Assembly: GCF_013823965.1 (NCBI RefSeq) | Contig: NZ_PNNA01000028.1 | Coordinates: 1-64,000, forward strand | Source of the DNA: Flavobacterium sp. | GTDB lineage: Bacteria > Bacteroidota > Bacteroidia > Flavobacteriales > Flavobacteriaceae | Direction of reading: 5' to 3' | Length of the DNA: 64,000 bases | Shown here: piece by piece, positions 1 through 9,911 of the stretch | Layout of the letters: each line of letters begins with the position of its first letter | Numbering within the stretch: position 1 is the first letter of the stretch | Made by a program: the position numbers and the translations under genes | The notes under the pieces: model-generated | Told to the model about the DNA's origin: nothing | Databases searched by the model: none | Seen by the model: only the letters and a program-made list of their open reading frames with translations

Positions 1-20
1 CAAAACTAATTATACATACA

Positions 21-1271
21 ATGAATAAAAAGATTCTTGGTTTTATTTTAATTGGGCTTTACTTGAGTAGTGAAATTACGATTGCTCAAACCAAATCAAT
101 ACAAGTTTCATTATTGGCCCCTACGCCTCCAATGGGTTGGATGACTTGGAATTTTTATGCGGATAACATCAATGAAAAAGACATTCGTGAAATGGCAGAT
201 GCCATGGTGAGCAGCGGCATGTTGAAGGCAGGATACAATCACGTATTTATTGATGATGGCTGGCAAGGAGGAAGAGATAATAGAAACAATATTATTCCTG
301 ATCCAAAGAAATTTCCGTCTGGAATAAAAGCACTCGCCGATTATGTACACAGTAAGGGATTAAAACTAGGGATTTATTCAGATGCAGCTTCACTGACTTG
401 TGCGGGTTATACTGCGAGTTTAAATTTTGAAGACCAAGACGCCAAAACTTTTGCCAGTTGGGATGTTGATTATTTGAAATACGATTATTGTGGAGCTCCC
501 GATGATATGGAAATTGCCCAAAACCGTTACAAAAAAATGGCAGATGCCTTGCGCAAAAGCGGACGTGATATTGGTTTGGGTATTTGCGAATGGGGAGACC
601 GAAAACCTTGGCTTTGGGGTCAGGAAGTAGGAGGACAATTATGGCGTACCACAGCAGATGTTAGGGACAAATGGAAAAGCCTCAAATTGGTTAAGACTGC
701 CAAAGAATTACATTCGGTTGGAGCAGGAATATTGGATATTGTTGATTATTCTCAAGATTATGCGTCTTATGCCGGACCGGGACACTGGAATGATTTAGAC
801 ATGCTTGTGGTTGGGCTTTACGGAAAAAAAGGACCTTCGGGTGATCTAGGCGGAGTTGGCTGTACCGATGAGGAATACCAAAGCCAGATGAGTCTTTGGT
901 CTATCATGAATTCACCATTGGCAGCTACTAATGATGTGCGAAATATGAATGCCGAAACCAAACGTATTTTATTGAATGACGAGGTCATTGCCATCAATCA
1001 GGATGCATTAGGAAAGCAAGCAGTTTGTAAAATCAAGAATGAGTTATGGAGCGTTTTTGTAAAACCATTGGCCAACGGTGATTTTGCCATAGCTATTCTG
1101 AATCGTTCTGAAACCGTACAAAATTTTAAAATTGGCTTTGCCGAATTGGGATTGAATGATACTTATGAAATAAAAGATTTATGGAAACATAAAGTGATAG
1201 GTAAAGACAAAAAATGGAACGGTAAAGTACAGTCCCACGAGACAAAATTGTTTCGATTGAAAAAAATATAA
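21..1271 (+). CDS. GH27 alpha-galactosidase, secreted
   Basis: Probably removes terminal alpha-linked galactose (or alpha-N-acetylgalactosamine) from glycans outside the cytoplasm. An N-terminal signal peptide ends near residue 23 (ITIAQ). The body is a (beta/alpha)8 clan-D barrel: PPMGWMTWN at 36-44, FIDDGW at 76-81, the nucleophile motif KYDYC with Asp155, and the acid/base segment WRTTADVRD with Asp213. At 416 residues it has normal GH27 length including the C-terminal beta domain. It is the first of five co-directional glycan enzymes; the next gene starts 8 bases after its stop, so they are probably co-transcribed. The promoter lies outside the window or in the first 20 bases. Family assignment is strong; the exact linkage is not readable from sequence. 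Confidence 0.9.
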   Translation: MNKKILGFILIGLYLSSEITIAQTKSIQVSLLAPTPPMGWMTWNFYADNINEKDIREMADAMVSSGMLKAGYNHVFIDDGWQGGRDNRNNIIPDPKKFPSGIKALADYVHSKGLKLGIYSDAASLTCAGYTASLNFEDQDAKTFASWDVDYLKYDYCGAPDDMEIAQNRYKKMADALRKSGRDIGLGICEWGDRKPWLWGQEVGGQLWRTTADVRDKWKSLKLVKTAKELHSVGAGILDIVDYSQDYASYAGPGHWNDLDMLVVGLYGKKGPSGDLGGVGCTDEEYQSQMSLWSIMNSPLAATNDVRNMNAETKRILLNDEVIAINQDALGKQAVCKIKNELWSVFVKPLANGDFAIAILNRSETVQNFKIGFAELGLNDTYEIKDLWKHKVIGKDKKWNGKVQSHETKLFRLKKI

Positions 1272-1279
1272 GGACTGTT

Positions 1280-3727
1280 ATGAAAAATGCAATTCATTTA
1301 GTACTGTCTTTTTTTGTGCCTTTTTTAAGCATGCTGGCACAAACTGATCAGGAAATAAAGTTTGACAGGCCGGCAACACATTTTACCCAATCGATTCCGT
1401 TAGGGAATGGACGCTTGGGCGCTATGGTTTACGGAAATCCTGTCAATGAACGAATTGTAGTAAACGAAAACTCGATGTGGTCTGGCGGTGTCGAAAATCC
1501 GAATAGGGAAGATGCCTCACAACATTTGCCTAAAATTCAGCGATTGTTAAAAGAGGGTAAAAATAAAGAAGCTCAAGAATTGCTGCAAAAATACTTTGTC
1601 AGTGCCGGTCAGGGTTCTGCTTATGGAAATGGTGCAAATGCAAAATTTGGTTGTTATCAAATTTTTGGAGACCTGTTGATTAACTGGAAAAACAAGCAGG
1701 AAATTGTTTCAGATTACAAAAGAACGTTGTATCTCGATAAAGCATTGGCTGTGACCGAGTGGAAAATAGACGGGGTTGCCTATAAAGAGGAAGTGTTGAC
1801 TAGTGCTCCTCAAAACGCTATCATAATTCGTCTGAGTTCAAACAAAGCAAAATCGTTGCATTTTAGGATAGCATTGGAAAGAAAAGAAAATGCAAAATTT
1901 GTGTCCAATGGCAACACGATTACAATGACTGGACAATTACCGGGCGGTAATGGCGATTTGGGAATCTGTTTTGCTGGATATGCGCAAGCCAATACTGCTG
2001 AAGGGAAAGTAATTTCCGAAAACAATGGTTTGACCATTTCTGGAGCTACCGAATGTGTTATTGTGTTCAGTGCCGCTACAGATTTGAACTGGCCAATGGT
2101 TGAAAAACGAGGAGAAAACCCTTTGCCTGTGGTTCAAAAAGCAGTGAAATCAGCCAGTAAAATTTCTTGGAACGTTATAAAAAACAAACACATAACAGAT
2201 TATCAATCATATTATAACCGATCTAAAATACAGTTGACGGCTAAGCAAAATGAAGCCATTTCGAACCTGTCTACAACGCAACGTTTAGTGCGTTTTGCGA
2301 AAGGTGAAAGCGATGTGACTTTGCCTTCATTGTATTTCAATTTCGGAAGATATTTATTGATTTCGTCTTCTCGTCCGGGAGGATTACCGACGAATTTGCA
2401 AGGACTTTGGGCGGAGGAATATCAAACACCATGGAATGGAGATTATCATTTAAATATTAATTTGCAAATGAATTATTGGCCTGCAGAAGTTACCAATTTA
2501 GCCGATTGTCACAAACCATTAATCGATTTCACGAAACAATTGGTAAAGCCGGGAGGAAAAACCGCCAAGGCATATTATAATTCTGATGGTTGGGTTGCGC
2601 ACGTAATTGCCAATCCTTGGAAGTTTACCGCACCGGGTGAAGGGGCAAGTTGGGGCTCGACCTTATCCGGTGGAGCTTGGTTGTGCGAACATTTATGGCA
2701 ACATTATTTGTATAATCCCGACAAGAAGTTACTAAAAGAAATTTATCCAGTTTTGAAAGGGGCTTCTGTTTTTTATAAAAATATTTTAATAGAAGATCCT
2801 AAAACCAAGTGGTTGGTTACGGCTCCTTCGAATTCTCCCGAGAACTCCTATAAAACTGAAGACGGTTTTGTGGGACAAACAACCATGGGGCCAACGATGG
2901 ACATGCAAATAGGAAGGGAATTATTTGCCAATACCATTGCGGCGGCTAAATTACTTGTTGTAGATCAAGCTTTTGCGGATACTTTAGAACAATTGAAAGG
3001 ACTTTTGGCTCCAAACCAAATTAGTAAAAAAACAGATGGAGTCCAAGAATGGATTAGAGATTATGATGAAACGGAACCGACTCATCGACATATTTCACAG
3101 CTTTATGGCCTTTATCCTTTTGATGAAATTAATGCGATCGAAACACCTTTGTTGATTGATGCAGCTCGTAAAACATTGTTGAGAAGAGGTGATGAAGGTA
3201 CAGGTTGGTCAAGAGCATGGAAGATTAATTTTTGGGCAAGGTTAGAAGATGGCGATCATGCGTTGAAAGTTTTAAAAGGATTGCTGGCGCCTGTCTTTAT
3301 AGAAAACGGGACTTCATATATTCAAAAAGGAGCTGGCTCTTATGCTAATCTTTTTTGTGCACATCCGCCGTTTCAAATTGATGGGAATTTTGGAGGAACT
3401 GCCGCCATTGCCGAAATGATTTTGCAAAGTAACGGGAAGAATTCCGTAATTCGTTTATTGCCCGCTTTGCCTACCAGCACTGATTGGAACGAAGGGAATG
3501 TAAAAGGCCTTCGCGCCAGAAACGGTTTTGAAGTGAATTTCAATTGGGCTGATGGCAAGCTTAAAAAAGCAGAAATCATTTCTATATCAGGAAATAATTG
3601 CTTTGTAAAAATTCCTTTTGGGATGGCAGTTTACGATTCAAATGGTAAAAAAGTAAAGGTGAAATCGGAAGGAATAGATGTGGTCACTTTTCCTACCCAA
3701 AAGAGAATAAGTTACTATATAAAATAA
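1280..3727 (+). CDS. GH95 family glycoside hydrolase (alpha-L-fucosidase type), secreted
   Basis: Likely an inverting alpha-1,2-L-fucosidase or alpha-L-galactosidase of family GH95. After a signal peptide (about 1-21) comes the family hallmark [14 protein letters not shown] (about 39-52), followed by NENSMWSGG. The (alpha/alpha)6 barrel carries [16 protein letters not shown] with the catalytic asparagines, the TAPSNSPEN segment that holds the general acid Glu, and [15 protein letters not shown] with the Asp equivalent to the general base. Length (815 aa) fits the family. It sits between the GH27 and GH2 genes in a tight operon with another fucosidase (GH29) downstream, which fits removal of different fucose linkages from one glycan. 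Substrate is inferred from family and context. Confidence 0.9.
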   Translation: MKNAIHLVLSFFVPFLSMLAQTDQEIKFDRPATHFTQSIPLGNGRLGAMVYGNPVNERIVVNENSMWSGGVENPNREDASQHLPKIQRLLKEGKNKEAQELLQKYFVSAGQGSAYGNGANAKFGCYQIFGDLLINWKNKQEIVSDYKRTLYLDKALAVTEWKIDGVAYKEEVLTSAPQNAIIIRLSSNKAKSLHFRIALERKENAKFVSNGNTITMTGQLPGGNGDLGICFAGYAQANTAEGKVISENNGLTISGATECVIVFSAATDLNWPMVEKRGENPLPVVQKAVKSASKISWNVIKNKHITDYQSYYNRSKIQLTAKQNEAISNLSTTQRLVRFAKGESDVTLPSLYFNFGRYLLISSSRPGGLPTNLQGLWAEEYQTPWNGDYHLNINLQMNYWPAEVTNLADCHKPLIDFTKQLVKPGGKTAKAYYNSDGWVAHVIANPWKFTAPGEGASWGSTLSGGAWLCEHLWQHYLYNPDKKLLKEIYPVLKGASVFYKNILIEDPKTKWLVTAPSNSPENSYKTEDGFVGQTTMGPTMDMQIGRELFANTIAAAKLLVVDQAFADTLEQLKGLLAPNQISKKTDGVQEWIRDYDETEPTHRHISQLYGLYPFDEINAIETPLLIDAARKTLLRRGDEGTGWSRAWKINFWARLEDGDHALKVLKGLLAPVFIENGTSYIQKGAGSYANLFCAHPPFQIDGNFGGTAAIAEMILQSNGKNSVIRLLPALPTSTDWNEGNVKGLRARNGFEVNFNWADGKLKKAEIISISGNNCFVKIPFGMAVYDSNGKKVKVKSEGIDVVTFPTQKRISYYIK

Positions 3728-3786
3728 AAATAAAGACTAAAACCTGTTTCTGGGTTTCAAATTAATATAAATAAATTGGATAGATT

Positions 3787-5841
3787 ATGAAAACAAAATG
3801 CTACTACCTCATTGTTTTGACTCTCTTTTTTGGCTTGCCCATATTTGCGCAAAGAGATACTATTTCGTTAAACAAAAATTGGCAGTTTAAGATTGATAAG
3901 TTGGCCGAAGGTAAGGAGAAACAATGGTATTCCCAAAACTGGATTGATGCTCGTATTGTCAATGTTCCACATACTTGGAACATCGAAAAGGAAAACGAAA
4001 TGCACTATGGCTGGGGCTGGTATCAAAAAAAAATATTTGTACCCACAAATTGGAAAAGCAAACAGTTGATTTTGCAATTTGGTGCCATAAACCATACGTC
4101 AGCAATTTATATTAACGGTAAAAAAGTAAAGGAAAATATTGGGGATGGTTTCAATAAATTCTATATCAACTTAGATGGAATGCTGAAATTTAATGCCGAA
4201 AATACAATTACTGTTGCCTGTAACAATGATTTTGGAAAGCTGAAAGTTCCTTATACCAATTCATTCGATTGGCCTAATGACGGCGGACTTATTAGAGAGG
4301 TAGCTTTGTTGTTGAGTGACCGACCAGCAATGGCTTTTGCACATATTACACCAAAATTAGATGTGGCAACCAATCAAGGCGACGTGAAAATCAGAATAGG
4401 TTTGCAGGAAACCAATGCCAATAAGAACTTGAAATTTAAAATCCAAATAAAGGAAGATAATCAGGTCACACACAATGTTGTTTTGCAAACTATACTAAAA
4501 CCAGTTTGGGAAAATGGAGAGGCAGTGCTAACGTTCCGATTGCCAAAAGTAAATCCTTGGCACTTTGATTTTCCAAATTTGTATCGTGCCGATATCAGCT
4601 TGCTGAGTGGAAACAAGGCGACCGATAAAATAAGCAGTACATTTGGTTTCAGGGAAATCAAGTTTGTTGGTACGAAATTGTATTTGAACAACGAGCCTAT
4701 TAAAGTGATGGGCGTGGAATGGACTGCCGGTTCGAATCCTAAATTTGGTTTTGCCGAGACCAAAGAAGAAATCATCCGCCACGGGAAATTAATGAAGGAC
4801 GTGAATTGTATTTTCAGCAGGGTTCATTTTCAACAGGATGATGTGTTTTATGATTTCTGCGATCGCAACGGAATTATTATTCAGGAAGAAGTTCCTTTGT
4901 GGGGACCTGAAACTCCGTCTGATGTTTCTACAGAAAAAATTGCACATAGCCAGTTGGAAACCATGATTTCAAACCATTACAACCATCCTTCCATTTTTGC
5001 TTGGGGAGCAGGCAATGAATTGCGTGGACGTGATGCCAACATGAAAAAAATGATTGAAGGATTGATTGCCAAAACTCGTAAGTTAGATCCATCTCGTGCC
5101 GTTTGTTATGTAAGCAATACTTTGAATGATCAATATTATAACAATCCAAAATTCACACCTGATGCAGGAAGTTTGGGCGATTATATTATGATGAACGAAT
5201 ATGGTGGCAGTTGGTGGGATGTTCCAGTCGGGAAAATTGGTCAATATATGGACAGTATACATATGAGCTATCCTGATAAGCCTTTTTTTATATCGGAATT
5301 TGGTTTATGTGAGCCTAATTTTAAAGGGGGAGACCAGCGCAGACTGGAAGACCTTATTTATCACATGGCACTCTATGAAAGTAAGCCTTATGTTGAAGGA
5401 GGTATTTATTTTGACCTGACAGATTATCGCACGCATTACGGTGGTGGTGCGGGTAAATTAAAACAGCGCGTACACGGTATTTATGATATGTATGGAATTC
5501 CAAAACCATCAATGAAAGTATTGCGAGAGCAGTCTTCTCCTGTTGAAGTCCATTCGTTAAACAATTTGAAAAAAGGAAAATTGACCTTGTCCATTTTTGG
5601 CAGTGTAGGTTTGCCGCAACACATAGTAAAAGGATATAAGGTTTATTTGTCGGACAGAGCCGATAATTACACCTCGACCAAAGCCTATGAATTGCCGACA
5701 ATAAAGCCGGGGGAAAAAATTAACTTTGAGGTGGATGATCTGTATAATGGGAAAGGAATTATCACCATAGTCAGGCCAACAGGTTATATAGCATCCCAGA
5801 AATCGTTTAATCCTAATGAAGTTTTTGAGACATTTAAATAA
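3787..5841 (+). CDS. GH2 glycoside hydrolase (beta-galactosidase-like), secreted
   Basis: A retaining beta-glycosidase of family GH2. A signal peptide (1-21) is followed by a jelly-roll sugar-binding domain (NKNWQFKID, VPHTWN, GWGWYQKK), an Ig-like domain and a TIM barrel. The acid/base is Glu411 in WGAGNELRG and the nucleophile is Glu504 in FISEFG. At 684 residues it is a compact GH2 without the extra C-terminal domains of LacZ. GH2 includes beta-galactosidases, glucuronidases, mannosidases and others; the operon of galactosidase, fucosidases and a PNGase F-like protein favours beta-galactosidase acting on complex glycan antennae, but this is inference. It starts 59 bases after the GH95 gene and ends 12 bases before the next. 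Confidence 0.88.
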   Translation: MKTKCYYLIVLTLFFGLPIFAQRDTISLNKNWQFKIDKLAEGKEKQWYSQNWIDARIVNVPHTWNIEKENEMHYGWGWYQKKIFVPTNWKSKQLILQFGAINHTSAIYINGKKVKENIGDGFNKFYINLDGMLKFNAENTITVACNNDFGKLKVPYTNSFDWPNDGGLIREVALLLSDRPAMAFAHITPKLDVATNQGDVKIRIGLQETNANKNLKFKIQIKEDNQVTHNVVLQTILKPVWENGEAVLTFRLPKVNPWHFDFPNLYRADISLLSGNKATDKISSTFGFREIKFVGTKLYLNNEPIKVMGVEWTAGSNPKFGFAETKEEIIRHGKLMKDVNCIFSRVHFQQDDVFYDFCDRNGIIIQEEVPLWGPETPSDVSTEKIAHSQLETMISNHYNHPSIFAWGAGNELRGRDANMKKMIEGLIAKTRKLDPSRAVCYVSNTLNDQYYNNPKFTPDAGSLGDYIMMNEYGGSWWDVPVGKIGQYMDSIHMSYPDKPFFISEFGLCEPNFKGGDQRRLEDLIYHMALYESKPYVEGGIYFDLTDYRTHYGGGAGKLKQRVHGIYDMYGIPKPSMKVLREQSSPVEVHSLNNLKKGKLTLSIFGSVGLPQHIVKGYKVYLSDRADNYTSTKAYELPTIKPGEKINFEVDDLYNGKGIITIVRPTGYIASQKSFNPNEVFETFK

Positions 5842-5853
5842 GTTTAGATAAAA

Positions 5854-7569
5854 ATGAGTATATCAGTAATTGCCAAAATAATTTTTTCATCACTTTTAAT
5901 AGTGAATTTTAGTAATGCCCAGATTTTAAAAAAAACAAATCAGTACGGGTATAAAATTACGTACACGAAATATTCGAATGGTAAAAAAGTAGAAAATCAA
6001 GATCCCATAATGGTCTTTACCAATGAGAAGGAAACCTTGTTATCTTCGGAAGCTATTCAATACAAAAAAAATAATTATCCTTTTGAAGAAACCAGAATAG
6101 ATAGAACTGATAATTCGTTTACACAATTAGCTTATTTAAAAGCAGGCAAAAGTATCGCCATGGTGGATACTAATTCGATTTTGAAACAAAATTTAGAATT
6201 GGTCAACGAAACAAAAATAATTCTTGGTTACGTTTGCAAGAAAGCAAAAACCGTTGTCAACTCTAATAATATTGAACTTTGGTACACAGATCAATTAGGC
6301 GTTAAAGGTGCACCCACAATTTTGGGTCAAAATTTAGGACTGGTGTTGGAAACAGTTAGAAATGGAAATTCCGTTGTAACGGCATCAAAAATTGAGAAAT
6401 TAAAAAAAGAACAATCTCTTTTTATTTCGAATGATTTTTTTGCTGCCCCTAAAACGGATGCCTTGAGTTACCGTGATTTTCTTTGGAAAAGTAGATTTAA
6501 AACAATTAAAGTTTTTGAAGAAGAATTGGTGAGATTCTCGGATGAAGCAAAATCCAACGATAGTATTTTAAGGTTTGCCAATGGCCTTATTTTGGTTCGA
6601 AAAATAAAGTTTCCCGAAATAAGGAAAAGACAAAAAGTCTTTATTGATATTCAACAAAATTCTAACGGAGATGCATATGACAGAACCGGTACAGCATTTA
6701 TTATTCCCACGGATAAACCGATTTCATTTTTAGATGGATTGCAAAAAGGGCCCAAAGAATTACCTGTCTATACCAATGGAAACCATTCAGAATACCAAGG
6801 AGTTGTTGCCACGGACAATTATTCGCCGCTATTGGAATTGATGCGTTTTTTTACTCCTTTTGGCATAAAGCAATACAATTATCTGGAGTTAAAAGACAAG
6901 AAATGGCACGAACTCACGCCTTACAGACAAGAAATCACAGATATGGCAGATTATTTGAGTAATAAAGAACTTTGGATTGGAGTGACGATTGGAAATTATG
7001 ATAAAGGAGGTCATAAAGTTTCCATGAATGTAACCATTCATCCGGGAGAAAATGAATCAGAAAAAAATCCGATTATGCAAGATAATAATGTTTTGCCGCT
7101 ATTCAATACCGTCAACATTCTAGAAATGGCTGGCCAAAATTATGGTTCAATGTTTAATACTGAAAAGGGACTTGAAACCACATTTACATTAGATAAAGAT
7201 GTTAAAAATGTCCAGCTAAAATACATTACCACCGGTCACGGAGGTTGGGAAAATGGAGATGAATTTGTGCCCAAAAAGAATACTGTTTCCTTGGACCAAA
7301 AACCGATTTTTTCATTTATTCCATGGAGACAGGATTGTGGATCATATCGCTTGTTTAATCCTTGTTCCGGGAATTTTGCAGACGGTTTGTCTTCTTCGGA
7401 TTTAAGTAGATCCAATTGGTGCCCGGGTACCGTTACAACCCCAATATATATTGATTTAGGAGATTTAAAAGCAGGTAAACATACCATTCAAGTTCAAATT
7501 CCAATGGGCAAACCCGAAGGAGGAAGTTTTAGCTCTTGGAATGTTTCTGGCTGTTTAATTTGGGAATAA
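5854..7569 (+). CDS. GLPGLI-like domain fused to PNGase F-like N-glycanase
   Basis: Probably a peptide-N-glycosidase that cleaves N-glycans from asparagine. A signal peptide (1-22) precedes an N-terminal domain resembling the GLPGLI family: GYVCKKA at about 128, then WYTD and a degenerate signature GQNLGLVLE near 167-175. The rest (about 225-571) is the two-lobed PNGase F fold: AYDRTGTAFIIP near 274 holds the Asp equivalent to the PNGase F catalytic Asp60, and GHGGWENGDEF near 465 plus PWRQDCGSYR and RSNWCPGTV near 525 match the C-terminal lobe with its catalytic Glu. Known PNGases of this group may have an N-terminal bowl domain instead, so the GLPGLI-like front is unusual. It is 12 bases after the GH2 gene and 28 before the GH29 gene. 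PNGase part is confident; the role of the front domain is unknown. Confidence 0.82.
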   Translation: MSISVIAKIIFSSLLIVNFSNAQILKKTNQYGYKITYTKYSNGKKVENQDPIMVFTNEKETLLSSEAIQYKKNNYPFEETRIDRTDNSFTQLAYLKAGKSIAMVDTNSILKQNLELVNETKIILGYVCKKAKTVVNSNNIELWYTDQLGVKGAPTILGQNLGLVLETVRNGNSVVTASKIEKLKKEQSLFISNDFFAAPKTDALSYRDFLWKSRFKTIKVFEEELVRFSDEAKSNDSILRFANGLILVRKIKFPEIRKRQKVFIDIQQNSNGDAYDRTGTAFIIPTDKPISFLDGLQKGPKELPVYTNGNHSEYQGVVATDNYSPLLELMRFFTPFGIKQYNYLELKDKKWHELTPYRQEITDMADYLSNKELWIGVTIGNYDKGGHKVSMNVTIHPGENESEKNPIMQDNNVLPLFNTVNILEMAGQNYGSMFNTEKGLETTFTLDKDVKNVQLKYITTGHGGWENGDEFVPKKNTVSLDQKPIFSFIPWRQDCGSYRLFNPCSGNFADGLSSSDLSRSNWCPGTVTTPIYIDLGDLKAGKHTIQVQIPMGKPEGGSFSSWNVSGCLIWE

Positions 7570-7597
7570 AAGAGATATCAAAAGAATCAAACATAAG

Positions 7598-9130
7598 ATG
7601 GAATTCAACGGAAACATTGAAAACAGAACCTATAAATGGTTCAATCAATTACTATTGGGGCTGGTATTTACTTCAATTACCTTAATGGGTTATGCACAGC
7701 ATAAGAACTTTGTAATGATTGACAAATCAATGTCGGAAAAAGAATTGGTAAAAATAGCCGCAAATATAGTTCCTTCACCCCAGCAATTGCGCTGGCAACG
7801 TCTGGAGTTAACAGGCTTTATTCATTTTGGCATCAACACGTTTACCGGCAATGAATGGGGGGACGGGAAAGAAGATCCCAAATTATTTAATCCTACTGAA
7901 TTAGATGCAAGACAATGGGTGAAATCATGTAAAGAAGCCGGAATCAAACAAGTTATTCTTACGGCAAAGCATCACGATGGTTTTTGTTTGTGGCCGACTA
8001 AGTTTACTGAGCATTCTGTCAAAAACAGTTCGTGGAAAGAGGGAAAAGGAGATGTTGTCAAAGAGGTGGCAGATGCCTGCAAGGAAATGGAGGTAGGTTT
8101 CGGAGTTTACCTGTCTCCTTGGGATATGAATAACGTTTCCTATGGAACAGACGCTTACAATGATTTTTTTATCAACCAGTTAACGGAATTACTTACACAA
8201 TATGGACAAATTGATGAAGTATGGTTTGATGGAGCCAATGGAGAAGGCCCTAATGGGAAAAAGCAAGTATATGATTTTGAAAGATGGTTTGCCCATATTC
8301 GAAAATTACAACCACAGGCAGTAATTGCGGTTTCAGGTCCTGATGTGCGTTGGGTTGGAACCGAGACAGGACATGGCCGTGAGGAAGAATGGAGTGTGGT
8401 GCCAATGGGCAAAAATAATATAACAACGGAAGGTTCCCAAACTAAAGTGGATCAAGCACCTGCAGGAGATATGAGAGGCCAGGTTTTGGGTAGCCGCGCT
8501 CAACTCAAAGAAGGAGATGCATTAAAATGGTATCCGGCAGAGACTGATGTTTCCATTCGTCCAGGGTGGTTTTACCATGAATCAGAAGATAAAAAAGTAA
8601 AAACTCCCGAATACCTGAAAGAAATTTATTTTAATTCTGTAGGAAGAAATGGGGTTTTGTTGCTGAATATCCCACCAGATAAAAGAGGGTTAATTACTGA
8701 TTATGATACTACTTCATTAAAAGTTTGGAGGGAAAAGCTAAATCATATTTTTGCCGAGAATCTTCTGAAAGAGGCAAAAGCGGTAGGAGCAGTAAAAAAA
8801 AATAAAAATTTACTAGACGGTAACGATTCAACTTATTATTTTTTGCCAATTAAAAAGAACAAGAATATTGTTGAAATAGATTTGAAAGAGGAAAAAACAT
8901 TTAACGTTTTATTGCTTCAGGAAAATATCACTGTTGGTCAAAGAGTGGAAAAGTTTGTTTTCGAATATTGGAAAAATGGAGAATGGAAAAAAGCTACTGA
9001 AGGCACCACGATAGGTTTCAAACGCTTGTTGGAATTTCCATCCGTAAGTGCATCTAAGGTAAGATTACGTATTCTATCCTCGCGATTAAAACCTGCATTG
9101 TCTGAAATAGGACTGTATTTTGACAAATAA
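7598..9130 (+). CDS. GH29 alpha-L-fucosidase with C-terminal discoidin-like domain, secreted
   Basis: A retaining alpha-L-fucosidase that would remove fucose from glycans. The N-terminus has an extended signal segment (LLLGLVFTSITLMGYAQ, about 19-35). The barrel carries FIHFGINTFTGNEWGDG, LTAKHHDGFCLWPTK and the nucleophile Asp211 in VWFDGANG. The last 110 residues look like an F5/8 type C (discoidin) beta-sandwich, with LLDGNDSTYYF and VRLRILSS. Such a C-terminal module is common in GH29 subfamily B enzymes that act on alpha-1,3/1,4-fucose, but subfamily is an inference. It is the last gene of the glycan operon; no strong terminator hairpin follows it. Confidence 0.9.
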   Translation: MEFNGNIENRTYKWFNQLLLGLVFTSITLMGYAQHKNFVMIDKSMSEKELVKIAANIVPSPQQLRWQRLELTGFIHFGINTFTGNEWGDGKEDPKLFNPTELDARQWVKSCKEAGIKQVILTAKHHDGFCLWPTKFTEHSVKNSSWKEGKGDVVKEVADACKEMEVGFGVYLSPWDMNNVSYGTDAYNDFFINQLTELLTQYGQIDEVWFDGANGEGPNGKKQVYDFERWFAHIRKLQPQAVIAVSGPDVRWVGTETGHGREEEWSVVPMGKNNITTEGSQTKVDQAPAGDMRGQVLGSRAQLKEGDALKWYPAETDVSIRPGWFYHESEDKKVKTPEYLKEIYFNSVGRNGVLLLNIPPDKRGLITDYDTTSLKVWREKLNHIFAENLLKEAKAVGAVKKNKNLLDGNDSTYYFLPIKKNKNIVEIDLKEEKTFNVLLLQENITVGQRVEKFVFEYWKNGEWKKATEGTTIGFKRLLEFPSVSASKVRLRILSSRLKPALSEIGLYFDK

Positions 9131-9349
9131 AGCAGAAAACACAATTAGATGTGGCCATATTCAGCAAGACAGAATTTAACGACATTTTTTCGCCTAAATT
9201 TTTAATAAATTCCATTATTTTGTTTGAAAATTTACAAGGTTAACGGATAAACCTCTGATTTCAGAGAATTTATAGTTTTTATTTTATAGTTTTTTTGGTG
9301 TAATAAAATAATAATGTTCAAAAGAAAAATATCCTTTTTTAAATATTAG

Positions 9350-9365
9350 TGGATATATTTGTCCG
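9350..9365. promoter_or_regulatory. Putative Rrf2 operator upstream of its own gene
   Basis: An imperfect inverted repeat, TGGATA-TATT-TGTCCG, lies just upstream of the -7 box of the Rrf2 gene. It shares layout and flanks (TAGTGGA...TTTGTCC..TA.TAAAATAAA) with the perfect repeat at 9863-9878 before the ric gene, so both are probably bound by the same regulator. Confidence 0.55.
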
Positions 9366-9383
9366 CTATTAAAATAAATTACG

Positions 9384-9391
9384 TATCTTTG
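9384..9391 (+). promoter_or_regulatory. Promoter -7 box (TATCTTTG) for the Rrf2 gene
   Basis: TATCTTTG fits the Bacteroidota consensus TAnnTTTG. It lies 18 bases before the start codon of the Rrf2 regulator and directly downstream of the candidate operator. Confidence 0.6.
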
Positions 9392-9409
9392 TAACCAAAT
9401 AAGAGAAAA

Positions 9410-9844
9410 ATGTTTTCAAAAGCTTGCGAATACGGTATAAGGGCATCAATATTTATTGCTGAGCAATCACTGTTGGATAAAAAAGTGAGTTTAAAAGACA
9501 TCGCCAAAGCCATTGATTCTCCCGAAGCGTACACTTCAAAAATATTGCAGCAACTTTCCCGAAACTTTATCATCAATTCTGATAAAGGCCCAACGGGTGG
9601 TTTTTCGATGAGCCGACAGGAACTTGAGAACGTAAAATTGAGCACGGTCGTGACTGCAATAGATGGCGATGCCATTTACAACGGTTGCGGATTGGGATTG
9701 AAAAATTGCAGCGAAGAAAAACCTTGTCCGGCACACAGCCAATTCAAAACGATACGAGACCAACTCAAAATAATGTTGGAAACGACTTTAATAAAAAATT
9801 TGACAATGGATTTTAAAGACGGTTTGACGTTTTTAAAAAGGTAA
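9410..9844 (+). CDS. Rrf2 family Fe-S cluster transcriptional regulator
   Basis: A DNA-binding regulator of the Rrf2 superfamily (relatives: NsrR, IscR, RsrR). The N-terminus begins MFSKACEYGIRA with the family winged-helix, including VSLKDIAKAI and the wing KGPTGGFSMSR at 59-69. Three cysteines, Cys93, Cys100 and Cys106, have the spacing expected for an Fe-S cluster loop. At 144 residues the length is normal. The next gene encodes the Fe-S/NO repair protein Ric, and both genes have the same inverted repeat in their promoters, so this is likely an autoregulated NO- or redox-sensing repressor in the NsrR style. Which signal it senses is not shown by sequence. Confidence 0.88.
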   Translation: MFSKACEYGIRASIFIAEQSLLDKKVSLKDIAKAIDSPEAYTSKILQQLSRNFIINSDKGPTGGFSMSRQELENVKLSTVVTAIDGDAIYNGCGLGLKNCSEEKPCPAHSQFKTIRDQLKIMLETTLIKNLTMDFKDGLTFLKR

Positions 9845-9862
9845 AAAAATTTAAAATAATAG

Positions 9863-9878
9863 TGGACATTTTTGTCCA
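9863..9878. promoter_or_regulatory. Putative Rrf2 operator upstream of ric
   Basis: A perfect inverted repeat, TGGACA-TTTT-TGTCCA, lies between the Rrf2 gene and ric, 34 bases before the ric start codon. It closely matches the site at 9350-9365, and the AT-rich flank TAAAATAAA is also shared. Confidence 0.6.
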
Positions 9879-9911
9879 ATAATAAAATAAACAACTTAAA
9901 ACAATAAAAAA

